64,000 bases of DNA, taken from the NCBI GenBank assembly GCA_949294095.1, contig CASFFZ010000001.1, positions 248,001 through 312,000 on the forward strand, in the 5' to 3' direction. A program made the translations under genes and the position numbers. Positions 50,578-58,955 of the stretch are shown piece by piece. The first letter of the stretch is position 1. Each line of letters opens with the position of its first letter. This DNA comes from an uncultured bacterium (GTDB taxonomy: Bacteria > Elusimicrobiota > Elusimicrobia > Elusimicrobiales > Elusimicrobiaceae). The notes under the pieces were generated by a model. That model did no database searches. It saw nothing but the letters and a program-made list of their open reading frames with translations, and had not been told where the DNA came from.

Positions 50578-50922
50578 ATGTCTAAATGCTGCAAATGCTC
50601 CAAATGGTGGCCGCACAACTGGCTGTGCCTGAAAGGGTTGTCCGTCCTCTTTTTGGTGCTCTTTTATCTGGCGTTGGCTTATGCCGTGTTCCAGGCGTAT
50701 GCCATCTTTACCTATCCGATGCTGCACGGCTCTGAAATGTGGCTTTCCGCCTTTTTCTACGTGGCAAGCGATTTGGCGGCTGCAGTCGGCTTTTTAACAG
50801 TGGCGAAAATTTTGAAAGCCCTGCGCAAAATTAAAAAAGCCGTGGCGCCCTGCGCCTGCTCGGTGGAAGAAAAACCGGCTCCGTCGGAAATTGAAAAAGT
50901 AGTGGAAAACGAATCCAAATAA
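50578..50922 (+). CDS. Small membrane protein with Cys-rich N-terminus (paralog 2)
   Basis: 114 residues from ATG 50578 (AAAAAGGAGAG ahead). It starts MSKCCKCSKWWPHNW, with three Cys in six residues that could bind metal or be modified, then two TM helices (about 20-42 and 60-82). The cytoplasmic C-terminus is charged and includes CACS. It shares the LKGLS-hydrophobic block with the previous gene. Not recognised. It ends at a terminator-like hairpin. Confidence 0.7.
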   Translation: MSKCCKCSKWWPHNWLCLKGLSVLFLVLFYLALAYAVFQAYAIFTYPMLHGSEMWLSAFFYVASDLAAAVGFLTVAKILKALRKIKKAVAPCACSVEEKPAPSEIEKVVENESK

Positions 50923-50926
50923 TAGA

Positions 50927-50956
50927 AGCGGCGCGGTTCTTCCGCGCCGCTTTTTC
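50927..50956 (+). terminator. Terminator after the small membrane protein genes
   Basis: AAGCGGCGCGG and CCGCGCCGCTT arms with loop TTCTT, then a T run. It would split the nadK-recN unit from the outer-membrane gene, or act partially. Confidence 0.8.
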
Positions 50957-50978
50957 CCTTTTACAGAAGCGAGGTTGT

Positions 50979-52307
50979 ATGAGAAAAAGCGTGTTTGCCG
51001 TGTGCTGTCTGCTGGCGGCCGGTTTGCTGCAGGCGGAAACCATCAAAATGAAAACCGGGGAACTCATCAGCGGTTCTATTTTGTCCCAAACCGAATACAC
51101 GCTGAATTTGGCCACTTCCTACGGCAACATCACGCTCAACCAACGCGAAATTGAACAAATCCTGCCGGACAAACACCGCCTGATTTTAAAAGGCGGCACG
51201 CAGCTGATCGGCGTCATTTTGGATTTGGATGAATTTAATTTAAAACTTCAAACCGACGACGGCGCCATCGTCAATGTGGACATGCCGCAAATCATCTCCA
51301 TTGAAGTCTATGACTACGATCAAGGCGAAAAAGCCCAGCAGCAATTTGTGCAGGAAAACATCCAGCAGCAGCAAGCCGCCGCGCAAGCGGCCGCCCAAAA
51401 CGCAAATCCGGCCGCCACGGTGGAAGCCGCCGGCGGGCTGACCTTTGATTCCGACATCAACCAAGTCTTTGACGCGCAAACCGCCACCGTCGTCAACGGA
51501 TCGGTGGTTACGCCTTCGGCCCGGGTGCAGGCCGCCGCACCCAAACCCATGACGGACGAAGAAGCCTTCTTAAAAGGGGTCAAAACGGGGGCCGTTTCCC
51601 AGCAGGAATATGCCGCCGCCGCCAAGGAAGAATTGGCTTCCAAGAAGCCCGCCGCCCAAAAACAAACTCCCAAAAAGACCTATAAAGAAAAAGATTTTGA
51701 TAAATACTTTGCCGTGGAAGCCGGCGCCATGGCTTTGGACTTGCAGGCAAGCGGCGTACTAAAGTTGGGTGATTTGGCCACGGTAGATTTGGGAAGCAAC
51801 ACCCTGGACGCCGGCGGCACAAGCGCGGTTATTTCTTCCAAATTTCTCTGGCGGTTAAAAGAAAGCAACCTCTGGATCGGCCCCATGCTTACCTTTGCCA
51901 GCATTGCCAACAACGACTATTCTTTTTCGCTCCCTTCTTTAGGCAGCGTCTCGGCCAGCAGCAGCGGCAACATCTTTACGATCGGCGCCGCCGCCAACTA
52001 CTATTTAAACCCCGCCGGACGATTTTCCTTTTATCTGACGGCAAACGCCGCCTACGAAATGCTGACGCTCAACTACCGCGGCAACATCACTGCCTCCTCT
52101 TCCACGGGCACGCAGGAACTGCCCTTTCGCGACTCGCTGACTTCCAACGGATTCTCGGGTGCGCTGGGTATAGGGGTGGAAACATGGGTGGATGACGTGA
52201 TGATCGGGCTGGAAGTGCGCCAAGCGTTTGCCCCCCGCAGCGGGGAACTTAAAGAATCCGCCGTTTCCAACACAATCGCTCAGGCCAAACTCAGCTGGAA
52301 ATTTTAA
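50979..52307 (+). CDS. Exported protein with predicted outer-membrane beta-barrel C-terminus
   Basis: The 442-residue protein has a signal peptide (VFAVCCLLAAGLLQA), two copies of a short beta-rich motif in the N-terminal part (TGELISGSILSQTEYTLNLA about residue 26; GTQLIGVILDLDEFNLKLQ about 74), a low-complexity Gln/Ala/Pro/Lys linker (about 120-235), and a C-terminal region of alternating strands ending LSWKF. The final aromatic residue is typical of outer-membrane barrels. It may be a small porin or structural protein. It ends one nt into the start of the next gene (TAATG). Confidence 0.75.
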   Translation: MRKSVFAVCCLLAAGLLQAETIKMKTGELISGSILSQTEYTLNLATSYGNITLNQREIEQILPDKHRLILKGGTQLIGVILDLDEFNLKLQTDDGAIVNVDMPQIISIEVYDYDQGEKAQQQFVQENIQQQQAAAQAAAQNANPAATVEAAGGLTFDSDINQVFDAQTATVVNGSVVTPSARVQAAAPKPMTDEEAFLKGVKTGAVSQQEYAAAAKEELASKKPAAQKQTPKKTYKEKDFDKYFAVEAGAMALDLQASGVLKLGDLATVDLGSNTLDAGGTSAVISSKFLWRLKESNLWIGPMLTFASIANNDYSFSLPSLGSVSASSSGNIFTIGAAANYYLNPAGRFSFYLTANAAYEMLTLNYRGNITASSSTGTQELPFRDSLTSNGFSGALGIGVETWVDDVMIGLEVRQAFAPRSGELKESAVSNTIAQAKLSWKF

Positions 52308-53419
52308 TGCATATTCTTGTACTTCCCAATGCGTTTAAAGGTTCTTTAAGCGCGCTGCAGACGGCGCGGCTGCTGAAAAAATATCTTTCGCCGGCGCATA
52401 CCGTTAAGGCCTATCCCATTTCCGACGGGGGAGACGGCTTTATAGATTTCTTCCGCGCGCTGTATCCCGACTCCCGCGTGATTTATCTTCAAGCCAAAAA
52501 TGCTTTTCTAAAAAATAAACGCTCTTCTTTTTTAATGCTTCCCGACCAAAAGACCGCCGTTATAGAAACGGCCCGCATCTGCGGGTTGGGAAGCGCCAAA
52601 AAAGAAGAATTGGATCCGATGGGGGCCTCTTCTTTTGGCGTAGGGCAAACGATTTTAAAAGCCGTCCGGCAAGGAGCAACCGAAATTTACGTGGGCCTCG
52701 GAGGCGTAGCCTGCAACGACGGCGGCGCCGGCCTGGCAGCAGCTTGCGGTGCGCGCATCCGCGATAAAAACGGAAACGAAATTCCCTTGGGAGCCGAACC
52801 CCTCCTGCGCGCGGCGAACCTGGAACTAAAGCAACTGAAACAAAATTTAAAAGGCGTTCGCCTCTACGCCGTGGCGGACGTGACCAACCCCTTGCTGGGG
52901 CCGCACAGTTCGGCCAAAGTTTTCGGCCCGCAAAAGGGCGCTTCGCCCGCGCAGGTAAAAGTGCTAGACCGCGCCATGGCCCAGTGGGCACGGGCGGTAA
53001 AACGCGCCACCCGCCGCGATATTGCCCACACGCCCTCCACCGCCGCGGCCGGAGCGTTGGCCGCCGGGCTGTACGGCTGCTTTGGAGCAAAACTGATTTT
53101 AGGAAGCGAATTTTTGTTTCGCAAAGCGCATTTGGAAAACGCTTTGGATTGGGCGGACTGGGTGATTACTTCGGAAGGAAAGCTGGACGCACAAACTTTT
53201 TACGGCAAGGCCCCGCTGGCCGTATTAAAGCTGGCTAAAAAACATAAAAAACCAGTCTTGTTTATCTGCGGGCTGGTAGAAGAGAAAGCGCTCGCCCGGC
53301 AAAAATACCGCCCGACTCAAATTGCCGTACTGGCGGATTTTGCCCCTACTCCGGACGCCTGCCGGCAGCATCCCGCCGTGTATTTAAAACGTTTGTGCAA
53401 ACACTTGTTTGAAGGCTAA
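52307..53419 (+). CDS. Glycerate kinase
   Basis: 370 residues of the GarK/GlxK family: LPNAFKGSLSALQTARLL at the start, SDGGDGFIDFF, GLGGVACNDGGAGLAAACG, GPHSSAKVFGPQKGA and SEGKLDAQTFYGKAP. It phosphorylates D-glycerate to 2-phosphoglycerate (the usual product of this family). Start overlaps the preceding stop (TAATG), so translation is coupled to the outer-membrane protein gene. No glycerate-producing genes are adjacent. Confidence 0.92.
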   Translation: MHILVLPNAFKGSLSALQTARLLKKYLSPAHTVKAYPISDGGDGFIDFFRALYPDSRVIYLQAKNAFLKNKRSSFLMLPDQKTAVIETARICGLGSAKKEELDPMGASSFGVGQTILKAVRQGATEIYVGLGGVACNDGGAGLAAACGARIRDKNGNEIPLGAEPLLRAANLELKQLKQNLKGVRLYAVADVTNPLLGPHSSAKVFGPQKGASPAQVKVLDRAMAQWARAVKRATRRDIAHTPSTAAAGALAAGLYGCFGAKLILGSEFLFRKAHLENALDWADWVITSEGKLDAQTFYGKAPLAVLKLAKKHKKPVLFICGLVEEKALARQKYRPTQIAVLADFAPTPDACRQHPAVYLKRLCKHLFEG

Positions 53420-53451
53420 GCCGCTGGCGGCCAAAAATAAATTTGATGTCA

Positions 53452-53485
53452 TAAAAAATCCTCCGGGCGGCCGGAGGATTTTTTG
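53452..53485. terminator. Bidirectional terminator
   Basis: AAAAAATCCTCCGG and CCGGAGGATTTTTTG arms lie between glycerate kinase (+) and the HAD phosphatase (-). Confidence 0.9.
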
Positions 53486-53501
53486 TCTTTAGAAACGGTT
53501 T

Positions 53502-54158
53502 TTAATCCACCATGGCGGCGATTTCCGCCGGGGTGTCCGTCATAAAATCCGGCTGATAACTCATCAGTTCTTCGCGGGAGCGAAACCCCCACGTAACCGC
53601 ACACACGCGCACGCCGGCGTTGTGCGCCGTTTGCATGTCCACATCCGAGTCGCCCACATACAACACATTTTGTTTCTGCACGCCGGACGCCCACAAAATT
53701 TCTTCCACAATCGCCGGGTCGGGTTTTACGGGCACGTCTTCGCGCTGGCCCAAAACCGCCGCAAAAGAAATTTCCGGAAAGAAATGTCTGACCAGCCGCT
53801 GCGTTGCGCTTTGGTATTTATTGGAAGCCACCGCCAGTTTCACGCCGCCGGCCTGCAATTTGGACAGCAGTTCCTTCATCCCGGGATACGGGCGGGTTTG
53901 ATCAGTCAAATGTTCATCATAGTACGCAAAAAAAGCAGGGCGCATGTTTGCTATGTCTTGCGGGGTTTGATGCCCTTGCGGGAGAGCTCTTTCCAGCAGT
54001 TTATTAATGCCGTTTCCCACAAAACGCTGGCACTCGGCCTGCGTGCGGACGGGAAAATGATTGGCCTGCAGCGCGGCATTGGCGGCGGCGGCCAAATCGG
54101 CAATGGTATCCAGCAACGTTCCGTCTAAATCAAAAATAACAAGTCTTGCTTCGTTCAT
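53502..54158 (-). CDS. HAD-family phosphatase, phosphoglycolate phosphatase-like
   Basis: 218 residues from ATG 54158, chosen for AGAGGAGTAAAG; the frame extends further without a ribosome site. Motif I is FDLDGTLLDTIADL, the cap domain follows, motif II is AVASNKYQSA, and motifs III/IV are VPVKPDPAIV and YVGDSDVDMQTAHNAG. It fits Gph/PGP-type enzymes but could act on other small phosphate esters. Last gene of the hpt-to-phosphatase operon. Confidence 0.9.
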   Translation of the reverse strand: MNEARLVIFDLDGTLLDTIADLAAAANAALQANHFPVRTQAECQRFVGNGINKLLERALPQGHQTPQDIANMRPAFFAYYDEHLTDQTRPYPGMKELLSKLQAGGVKLAVASNKYQSATQRLVRHFFPEISFAAVLGQREDVPVKPDPAIVEEILWASGVQKQNVLYVGDSDVDMQTAHNAGVRVCAVTWGFRSREELMSYQPDFMTDTPAEIAAMVD

Positions 54159-54219
54159 CTTTACTCCTCTGTTCCAACCGCCCGGTTCGGCCCGGAGCCC
54201 TGCCCCGCAGCGAACGGTT

Positions 54220-55119
54220 TTATAAATACTGCCGGAAGAAATCGGCCAGCCGCTGTTTGTATTCAAACCCGCCTACTTCGGCGCATTTGTTGTGCTTGGC
54301 GCCGGGCACGAGCCAAATTTCTTTGGGTTCGCCTGCTTTTTTAAAGAGCAGCTTGGCTTGGGCGGCGGGAACCAGGTTGTCGTAGCGGCCGTGGATGATA
54401 AATACCGGGCGGGGCGAAATGCGGGGAATGTTGTACTTGGGGCTGTAGCGCTCCGGATTGACGCCCAGATATCTATGAATATAATGCAAAATAATCGGGA
54501 TCAACGGGAAATAAGGCACCCGGTGGTGTACCCACGCCCAGCGCGAAACGACCCGCCGGAACGAATAATAGGACGCTTCCGCCACGACGCATGCAATTTC
54601 CGGGTTGCGCGCGGCTTCGCAAATGGCCACCATCCCGCCCATAGAAAGCCCATACAGGCCGATCTTTTCGCAAAATTGCGGACGGGTTTCTTTTAAAAAG
54701 CGCACGGCGGCGGTCACATCTTTCAGCTCCAAATACCCGATAGAGCTCGTTTTCCCGCCGCTTTCCCCCAACGCCCGGAAATCAAAATACAGCAGGTTAA
54801 ATCCCAAGTCGCGCAGGAAATAGGTGTTTTTTAAAATATCCGCCCGGTTCATTCCCCAGCCATGCATCAAAATAATGGTTTTGTTGGAATAAGGCTCGCT
54901 GGGAATAAACCAGCCTCTAAGCTGCACTTTGTCTTCCGTCTTAAAATAGACATTCTCATAGGGCAGGCCAAATTGGTCGGGCCAAGCGTCCAAAGGCTTT
55001 CGTTTGGAAACCGGATGCAGCACCCGCTTGGCCGCATGCATGCAAAACAACACCGTCCCCAAGCACAGAAGCAACGCCGCCCCTAACACGATAAGCAAGA
55101 TATATAAAACGGAAGTCAT
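54220..55119 (-). CDS. Membrane-anchored alpha/beta hydrolase
   Basis: 299 residues from ATG 55119 (AAAGGAG ahead). It has an N-terminal TM anchor (about 3-27), then an alpha/beta-hydrolase core: HGWGMNRADILK (oxyanion), GLYGLSMGGMVAICEAA with the nucleophile Ser, HGRYDNLVP with the Asp and GAKHNK with the His. Family members (like YqkD/FrsA-type proteins) are esterases or peptidases of unknown substrate. It is 18 nt after nnrD. Confidence 0.88.
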   Translation of the reverse strand: MTSVLYILLIVLGAALLLCLGTVLFCMHAAKRVLHPVSKRKPLDAWPDQFGLPYENVYFKTEDKVQLRGWFIPSEPYSNKTIILMHGWGMNRADILKNTYFLRDLGFNLLYFDFRALGESGGKTSSIGYLELKDVTAAVRFLKETRPQFCEKIGLYGLSMGGMVAICEAARNPEIACVVAEASYYSFRRVVSRWAWVHHRVPYFPLIPIILHYIHRYLGVNPERYSPKYNIPRISPRPVFIIHGRYDNLVPAAQAKLLFKKAGEPKEIWLVPGAKHNKCAEVGGFEYKQRLADFFRQYL

Positions 55120-55137
55120 AATTTCTCCTTTCAAAAA

Positions 55138-56043
55138 TTATTGCAGCACTTCCAAAAAGGCCTGCGGCAGCGCGTCTGCCGTGTCGCGGGCCAGCACACC
55201 GAAGTCGCTTCGTTTCAAAGCGGCCAAATCGCCCGCCAGACCGTGCAGGTACACGCCGCATAAAGCGGCTTTTGCCGCGCTGGCGGCGTCAAAGCCCTGT
55301 GCCGTGCCCAGCTGGGCCCACAACCCGGCAATTACGCCGGATAATACGTCGCCCGAGCCTGCCTTGGCCAGCGCCGGCCCGCCGGTGGTATTCTGCCACA
55401 CCTGCGGGGTTTGCGCTTGCGGCACGCAGACCAAGGTGCCGGAGCCTTTTAGCAACGTTACGCCCCCCGTTTTGCGGCACAGCTCCTGCACTTGGTGCAG
55501 GCGCTCTTCCTGTGTTTGGGCCGCCGGCTCCTCAAGCAGGCGGGCCATTTCGCCGGGGTGCGGCGTAAAAATACACGGCCGGTCTTTCGGCCAGTTTTGC
55601 TCCCAATGCGGATGGCGGGCCAATGCATTCAGGGCGTCGGCATCCACCACCAGGGGCAAAGACAGTTCAAAAAGAAGCTTGTCCGCCAGCGGGCTTTGGC
55701 CCATGCCCGGCCCGATAACGGCCAAGGAGGGGCGGTGTTCCCGAATAAAATCCAGCAAATCCGTCCACGCGTCTTCCGCTAAAAGGCCGTCCGCAGTTTG
55801 CGCCAGCGGCAGCGTAATAGCCTCCGGCAACGCCGCCGCAAACGCCGGCTGTATGCTTTGCGGCAACGCCCAAAACACGAGCCCCGCGCCAGCGGTCAAT
55901 GCACTTTTGGCGCACAAAAACCCGGCCCCGCCCATACAGCGGGAACCTGCCACCGCCAACACCCGGCCGAAAGAACCTTTATGTGCGGTTTTCTCCCGGC
56001 GGGGCAAAAAAGAGCTGAGTGTTTCCCGCGTGATTTGTTTCAT
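55138..56043 (-). CDS. nnrD: ADP-dependent (S)-NAD(P)H-hydrate dehydratase
   Basis: 301 residues of the YjeF C-terminal (ribokinase-like) type: HKGSFGRVLAVAGS, IGPGMGQSPLAD, VVDADALNAL, TPHPGEMARLL, LLKGSGTLV and LAKAGSGDVLSGVIAG. It repairs hydrated NAD(P)H. The YjeF N-terminal epimerase domain, often fused, is absent here. Start ATG 56043 overlaps the acpS stop (ATGA). Confidence 0.93.
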   Translation of the reverse strand: MKQITRETLSSFLPRREKTAHKGSFGRVLAVAGSRCMGGAGFLCAKSALTAGAGLVFWALPQSIQPAFAAALPEAITLPLAQTADGLLAEDAWTDLLDFIREHRPSLAVIGPGMGQSPLADKLLFELSLPLVVDADALNALARHPHWEQNWPKDRPCIFTPHPGEMARLLEEPAAQTQEERLHQVQELCRKTGGVTLLKGSGTLVCVPQAQTPQVWQNTTGGPALAKAGSGDVLSGVIAGLWAQLGTAQGFDAASAAKAALCGVYLHGLAGDLAALKRSDFGVLARDTADALPQAFLEVLQ

Positions 56044-56387
56044 TGCTGCACCACCGCTACGGCCGTTGCGTAGGACTCCGTATGTGAAAGCGAAATTAAA
56101 ATGCAAAGCCCTTGGCAACGCTCGTCCTCTACGCGCACCTCCGGCCGGCCGCTTTCCAAATTGGTTACCTGTATTTTCTTAAACGCAATCCCCGCAAAAG
56201 GCAGCGCCTTATATACCGCCTCTTTGGCGGCAAAACGTACCGCCAAATGTTGGTATTCGTTTTTGCGGGCCCGGCAATAGGCAATCTCCTGCGCCGAAAA
56301 AATACGCTCCAGCGCACCCGGCTTTTGGGCGAACGCCTGGATACGTTTTACTTCCACGATATCCGTCCCTAAGCCGATGATTTTCAT
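56040..56387 (-). CDS. acpS: Holo-[acyl-carrier-protein] synthase
   Basis: 115 residues: IIGLGTDIVEVKRIQ with the Mg-binding Asp, FSAQEIAYC, and LAVRFAAKEAVYKAL with the Glu of the active site, ending ISLSHTESYATAVAV. It moves 4'-phosphopantetheine from CoA to apo-ACP. It is packed between glmS and nnrD with no gap. Confidence 0.96.
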   Translation of the reverse strand: MKIIGLGTDIVEVKRIQAFAQKPGALERIFSAQEIAYCRARKNEYQHLAVRFAAKEAVYKALPFAGIAFKKIQVTNLESGRPEVRVEDERCQGLCILISLSHTESYATAVAVVQQ

Positions 56388-58229
56388 TTATTCCACCGTT
56401 ACGCTCTTGGCCAAGTTGCGCGGCTGATCAATATCGCATCCCAGCCGTTTGGCAATCCAATACGCCAAAAACTGCAGCGGCACCACATCAATAATAGGCT
56501 GCAGTAAATCGTCCGTTTGCGGCACGGTAATCACTTTATCCGCCACGTCCTTGGCTTGTTTGACGCCGCTTTTGGTGGTAATGGCCACCACAAACGCGCC
56601 GCGCGCCCGGCATTCCTGACAGGCGGACAGCATTTTTTCAAACAACGCATCGTGCGGCATCAGCACAAACACCGGCGTGCCCTTATCGATAATAGAGATC
56701 GGCCCGTGCTTAATTTCGCCCGCCGCAAAACCTTCCGCACTGCGGTAGGACACTTCTTTTAATTTAAGCGCGCCTTCCAACGCAATCGGAAAATTGACGT
56801 TGCGCCCCAAGAAGATAAAGCGGTCTGCCTTGTAAATTTTGCGCGTTAAATGACGCACTTCATATTCCAGCTTTACGGCTTCGCTCATGGCTTTAGACAA
56901 CGACAATAACCCTTTGTAGGCTTTGTCAAACGCCGCTTGGCTTAAATTGCCGTTGGCCTGCCCCAAAAACAGCGCCAAAGCATACACCGAAGTAATTTGG
57001 CTGGTAAACGCCTTGGTGGAAGCCACGCTGATTTCCGGCCCGCAGTGCGTAAAGAAGGTTCCGTCGCACGTGCGGGTAAGCGTAGAGCCCAGGACGTTGC
57101 AAATGGCCAAGGTGCGAAAACCCAACTCTTTGGCTTTTTTAATGGCGCCAATCGTATCGGCCGTTTCGCCCGATTGGCTGATGGCCACCGCCAACGTATG
57201 CGGCAGCGGCGCAATGGCACGGTACTTATATTCGCTGGCCAAATCCACGCTGACCGGAATCCCGGCCAACTGCTCAATATAGTATTTGCCCACCAGCCCG
57301 GCATGATAGGCCGTGCCGCAGGCGATGATATGAATGTTGCGCAGCGCGCGGATTCCCTTAGTGTCCAAGCCTAGAATTTTGCCGAAATCGGCCCGCGCGG
57401 TGCGCAGGGTGTCTTCAATGGCTTGGGGCTGGTCGTAAATTTCCTTGAGCATAAAATGCGCAAAGCCGCCTTTTTCGGCCGTTTGCTGATCCCAGGAAAT
57501 TTTAACGGGTTTAACCGCTTTTTCTTGTCCGTCTTTATCCAGCACGGTTACGCCGTCCACATGCAACAGGGCGATTTCGCCGTCTTCCAAGAAAAGCACT
57601 TTGTTGGTGTGTTTTAAAAAAGCCGGTACATCCGACGCCAAGAAATTTTCGTTTTTCCCAAGCCCCACGACCATCGGGCTTTGGTTTTTGACGCCAATAA
57701 GCAACCCCGGCGTGCGGGCCCACAGCACCCCGTACGCATACGCGCCGGCAATTTCTTTGTTGGTTTTTTGCACGGCTTTTAACAGGCGGTCTGGGTCGTT
57801 AGAAGCGCGGACGTGCAGTAAATTCTCTTCAATTAAGTGGGCGATTACTTCCGTGTCCGTCTCGCTTTTAAAGCGGTGGCCGCGCGATTCCAATTTGCTG
57901 CGCAGGGTCAGGTAATTTTCAATAATCCCGTTATGTACCACCACGATATCGCCGGTACAATCCGTATGCGGGTGGGAATTTTCCTCGCTGGGTTTGCCGT
58001 GCGTGGCCCAGCGCGTGTGGCCGATGCCGGTGTTTCCCTTGGGGTTGGCAAGCAGGGTGGCTTTTTCCAATTCGGCCACTTTCCCCACGGCGCGCACCGT
58101 TACCAATTCATGCCCTTGCAAAATGGAAATCCCCGCCGAATCGTATCCGCGGTATTCCAGCCGTTTCAATCCGTCAATAATATAAGGAACGCTGTTATTG
58201 TTTCCTACGTAACCGATAATTCCGCACAT
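56388..58229 (-). CDS. glmS: Glutamine-fructose-6-phosphate aminotransferase (isomerizing)
   Basis: 613 residues. The class II glutaminase domain starts MCGIIGYVGNN (Cys2 nucleophile). Two SIS domains follow (about 285-600), with GTAYHAGLVGKYYIE and SQSGETADTIGAIKKAK, and the C-terminal PRNLAKSVTVE. It makes glucosamine-6-phosphate for cell-wall and lipid A precursors. It lies downstream of glmM, so two steps of UDP-GlcNAc synthesis are co-encoded. No glmS ribozyme is seen; the 9-nt gap to pdxJ leaves no room for one. Confidence 0.97.
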   Translation of the reverse strand: MCGIIGYVGNNNSVPYIIDGLKRLEYRGYDSAGISILQGHELVTVRAVGKVAELEKATLLANPKGNTGIGHTRWATHGKPSEENSHPHTDCTGDIVVVHNGIIENYLTLRSKLESRGHRFKSETDTEVIAHLIEENLLHVRASNDPDRLLKAVQKTNKEIAGAYAYGVLWARTPGLLIGVKNQSPMVVGLGKNENFLASDVPAFLKHTNKVLFLEDGEIALLHVDGVTVLDKDGQEKAVKPVKISWDQQTAEKGGFAHFMLKEIYDQPQAIEDTLRTARADFGKILGLDTKGIRALRNIHIIACGTAYHAGLVGKYYIEQLAGIPVSVDLASEYKYRAIAPLPHTLAVAISQSGETADTIGAIKKAKELGFRTLAICNVLGSTLTRTCDGTFFTHCGPEISVASTKAFTSQITSVYALALFLGQANGNLSQAAFDKAYKGLLSLSKAMSEAVKLEYEVRHLTRKIYKADRFIFLGRNVNFPIALEGALKLKEVSYRSAEGFAAGEIKHGPISIIDKGTPVFVLMPHDALFEKMLSACQECRARGAFVVAITTKSGVKQAKDVADKVITVPQTDDLLQPIIDVVPLQFLAYWIAKRLGCDIDQPRNLAKSVTVE

Positions 58230-58238
58230 AATCGCTCC

Positions 58239-58955
58239 TTACAACAACCCTTTCATCTCATTTACGGCCGTCGGAAGGCCCGCAAAAAGCGAGCGGGTAA
58301 TAATGGCAAAACCGATGTTCATACACGCCATTCCGCCGATATCCGCCACCGCCAGCACGTTGTGGTAATCCAGCCCATGCCCGGCGTGTACCTCAAGCCC
58401 CAGCTCTTTGGCCAAAAGCGTAGAGAGCGCCAAATCCTGCAGGCATTTGCGGGCCTGTTTGGCAGAGGCAGCCTCGCTGTAATCGCGGGTGCACAGCTCC
58501 ACAATATCGGCCCCCAGTTTGGCGGCCGTGCGTACGGAAGCCGCATCCGGGCTGATAAACAGGCTGACTAAAATGTGTTTTTTATGCAGGTTTTCAATCA
58601 TCTCCAGCAGGCGTTTGTTTACCTTCGGCGAAAATTTAAGGCCGCCCGTAGTCGTTACTTCGCCCGGTTCTTCCGGTACGATACAGACGGAAAACGGCTT
58701 GTATTTTAAAGCGGCTTTTTCCAGTTCCGGCGTGTAGGAGCACTCCAAATGGATTTTGCCCGGAAACGTTTTGCACAAAAGGGCCACGTCTTTTTCATTA
58801 ATATGGCGCTGGTCTTTGCGCAGATGCACCACAATGTAATCGGCCCCTGTGGCCAGGCAGACGGCAGCGGCGTCCACCGGATCCGGAAAGGGCTCCCGGC
58901 GCGCTTGGCGCAGGGTGGCGATATGATCTATATTTACGCCTAATTTCAAACTCAT
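58239..58955 (-). CDS. pdxJ: Pyridoxine 5'-phosphate synthase
   Basis: 238 residues: KLGVNIDHIATLRQAR at the N-terminus, ADYIVVHLRKDQRHI, HLECSYTPELEKAAL, VCIVPEEPGEVTTTGGL and HAGHGLDYHNVLAVA are PdxJ landmarks. It makes vitamin B6 phosphate from deoxyxylulose-5-phosphate and an aminoacetone phosphate. ATG 58955 overlaps the glmM stop (ATGA), with GGAGG seven nt upstream. Confidence 0.95.
   Translation of the reverse strand: MSLKLGVNIDHIATLRQARREPFPDPVDAAAVCLATGADYIVVHLRKDQRHINEKDVALLCKTFPGKIHLECSYTPELEKAALKYKPFSVCIVPEEPGEVTTTGGLKFSPKVNKRLLEMIENLHKKHILVSLFISPDAASVRTAAKLGADIVELCTRDYSEAASAKQARKCLQDLALSTLLAKELGLEVHAGHGLDYHNVLAVADIGGMACMNIGFAIITRSLFAGLPTAVNEMKGLL

Noticed and set aside
55004..56182. 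Open frame of 392 codons on the plus strand
   Set aside because: Antisense to nnrD and the alpha/beta hydrolase; Ser/Arg/Pro-rich shadow with no motif.
56388..58238. glmS ribozyme upstream of glmS
   Set aside because: Only 9 nt separate glmS from pdxJ, and no ribozyme-like core is visible.
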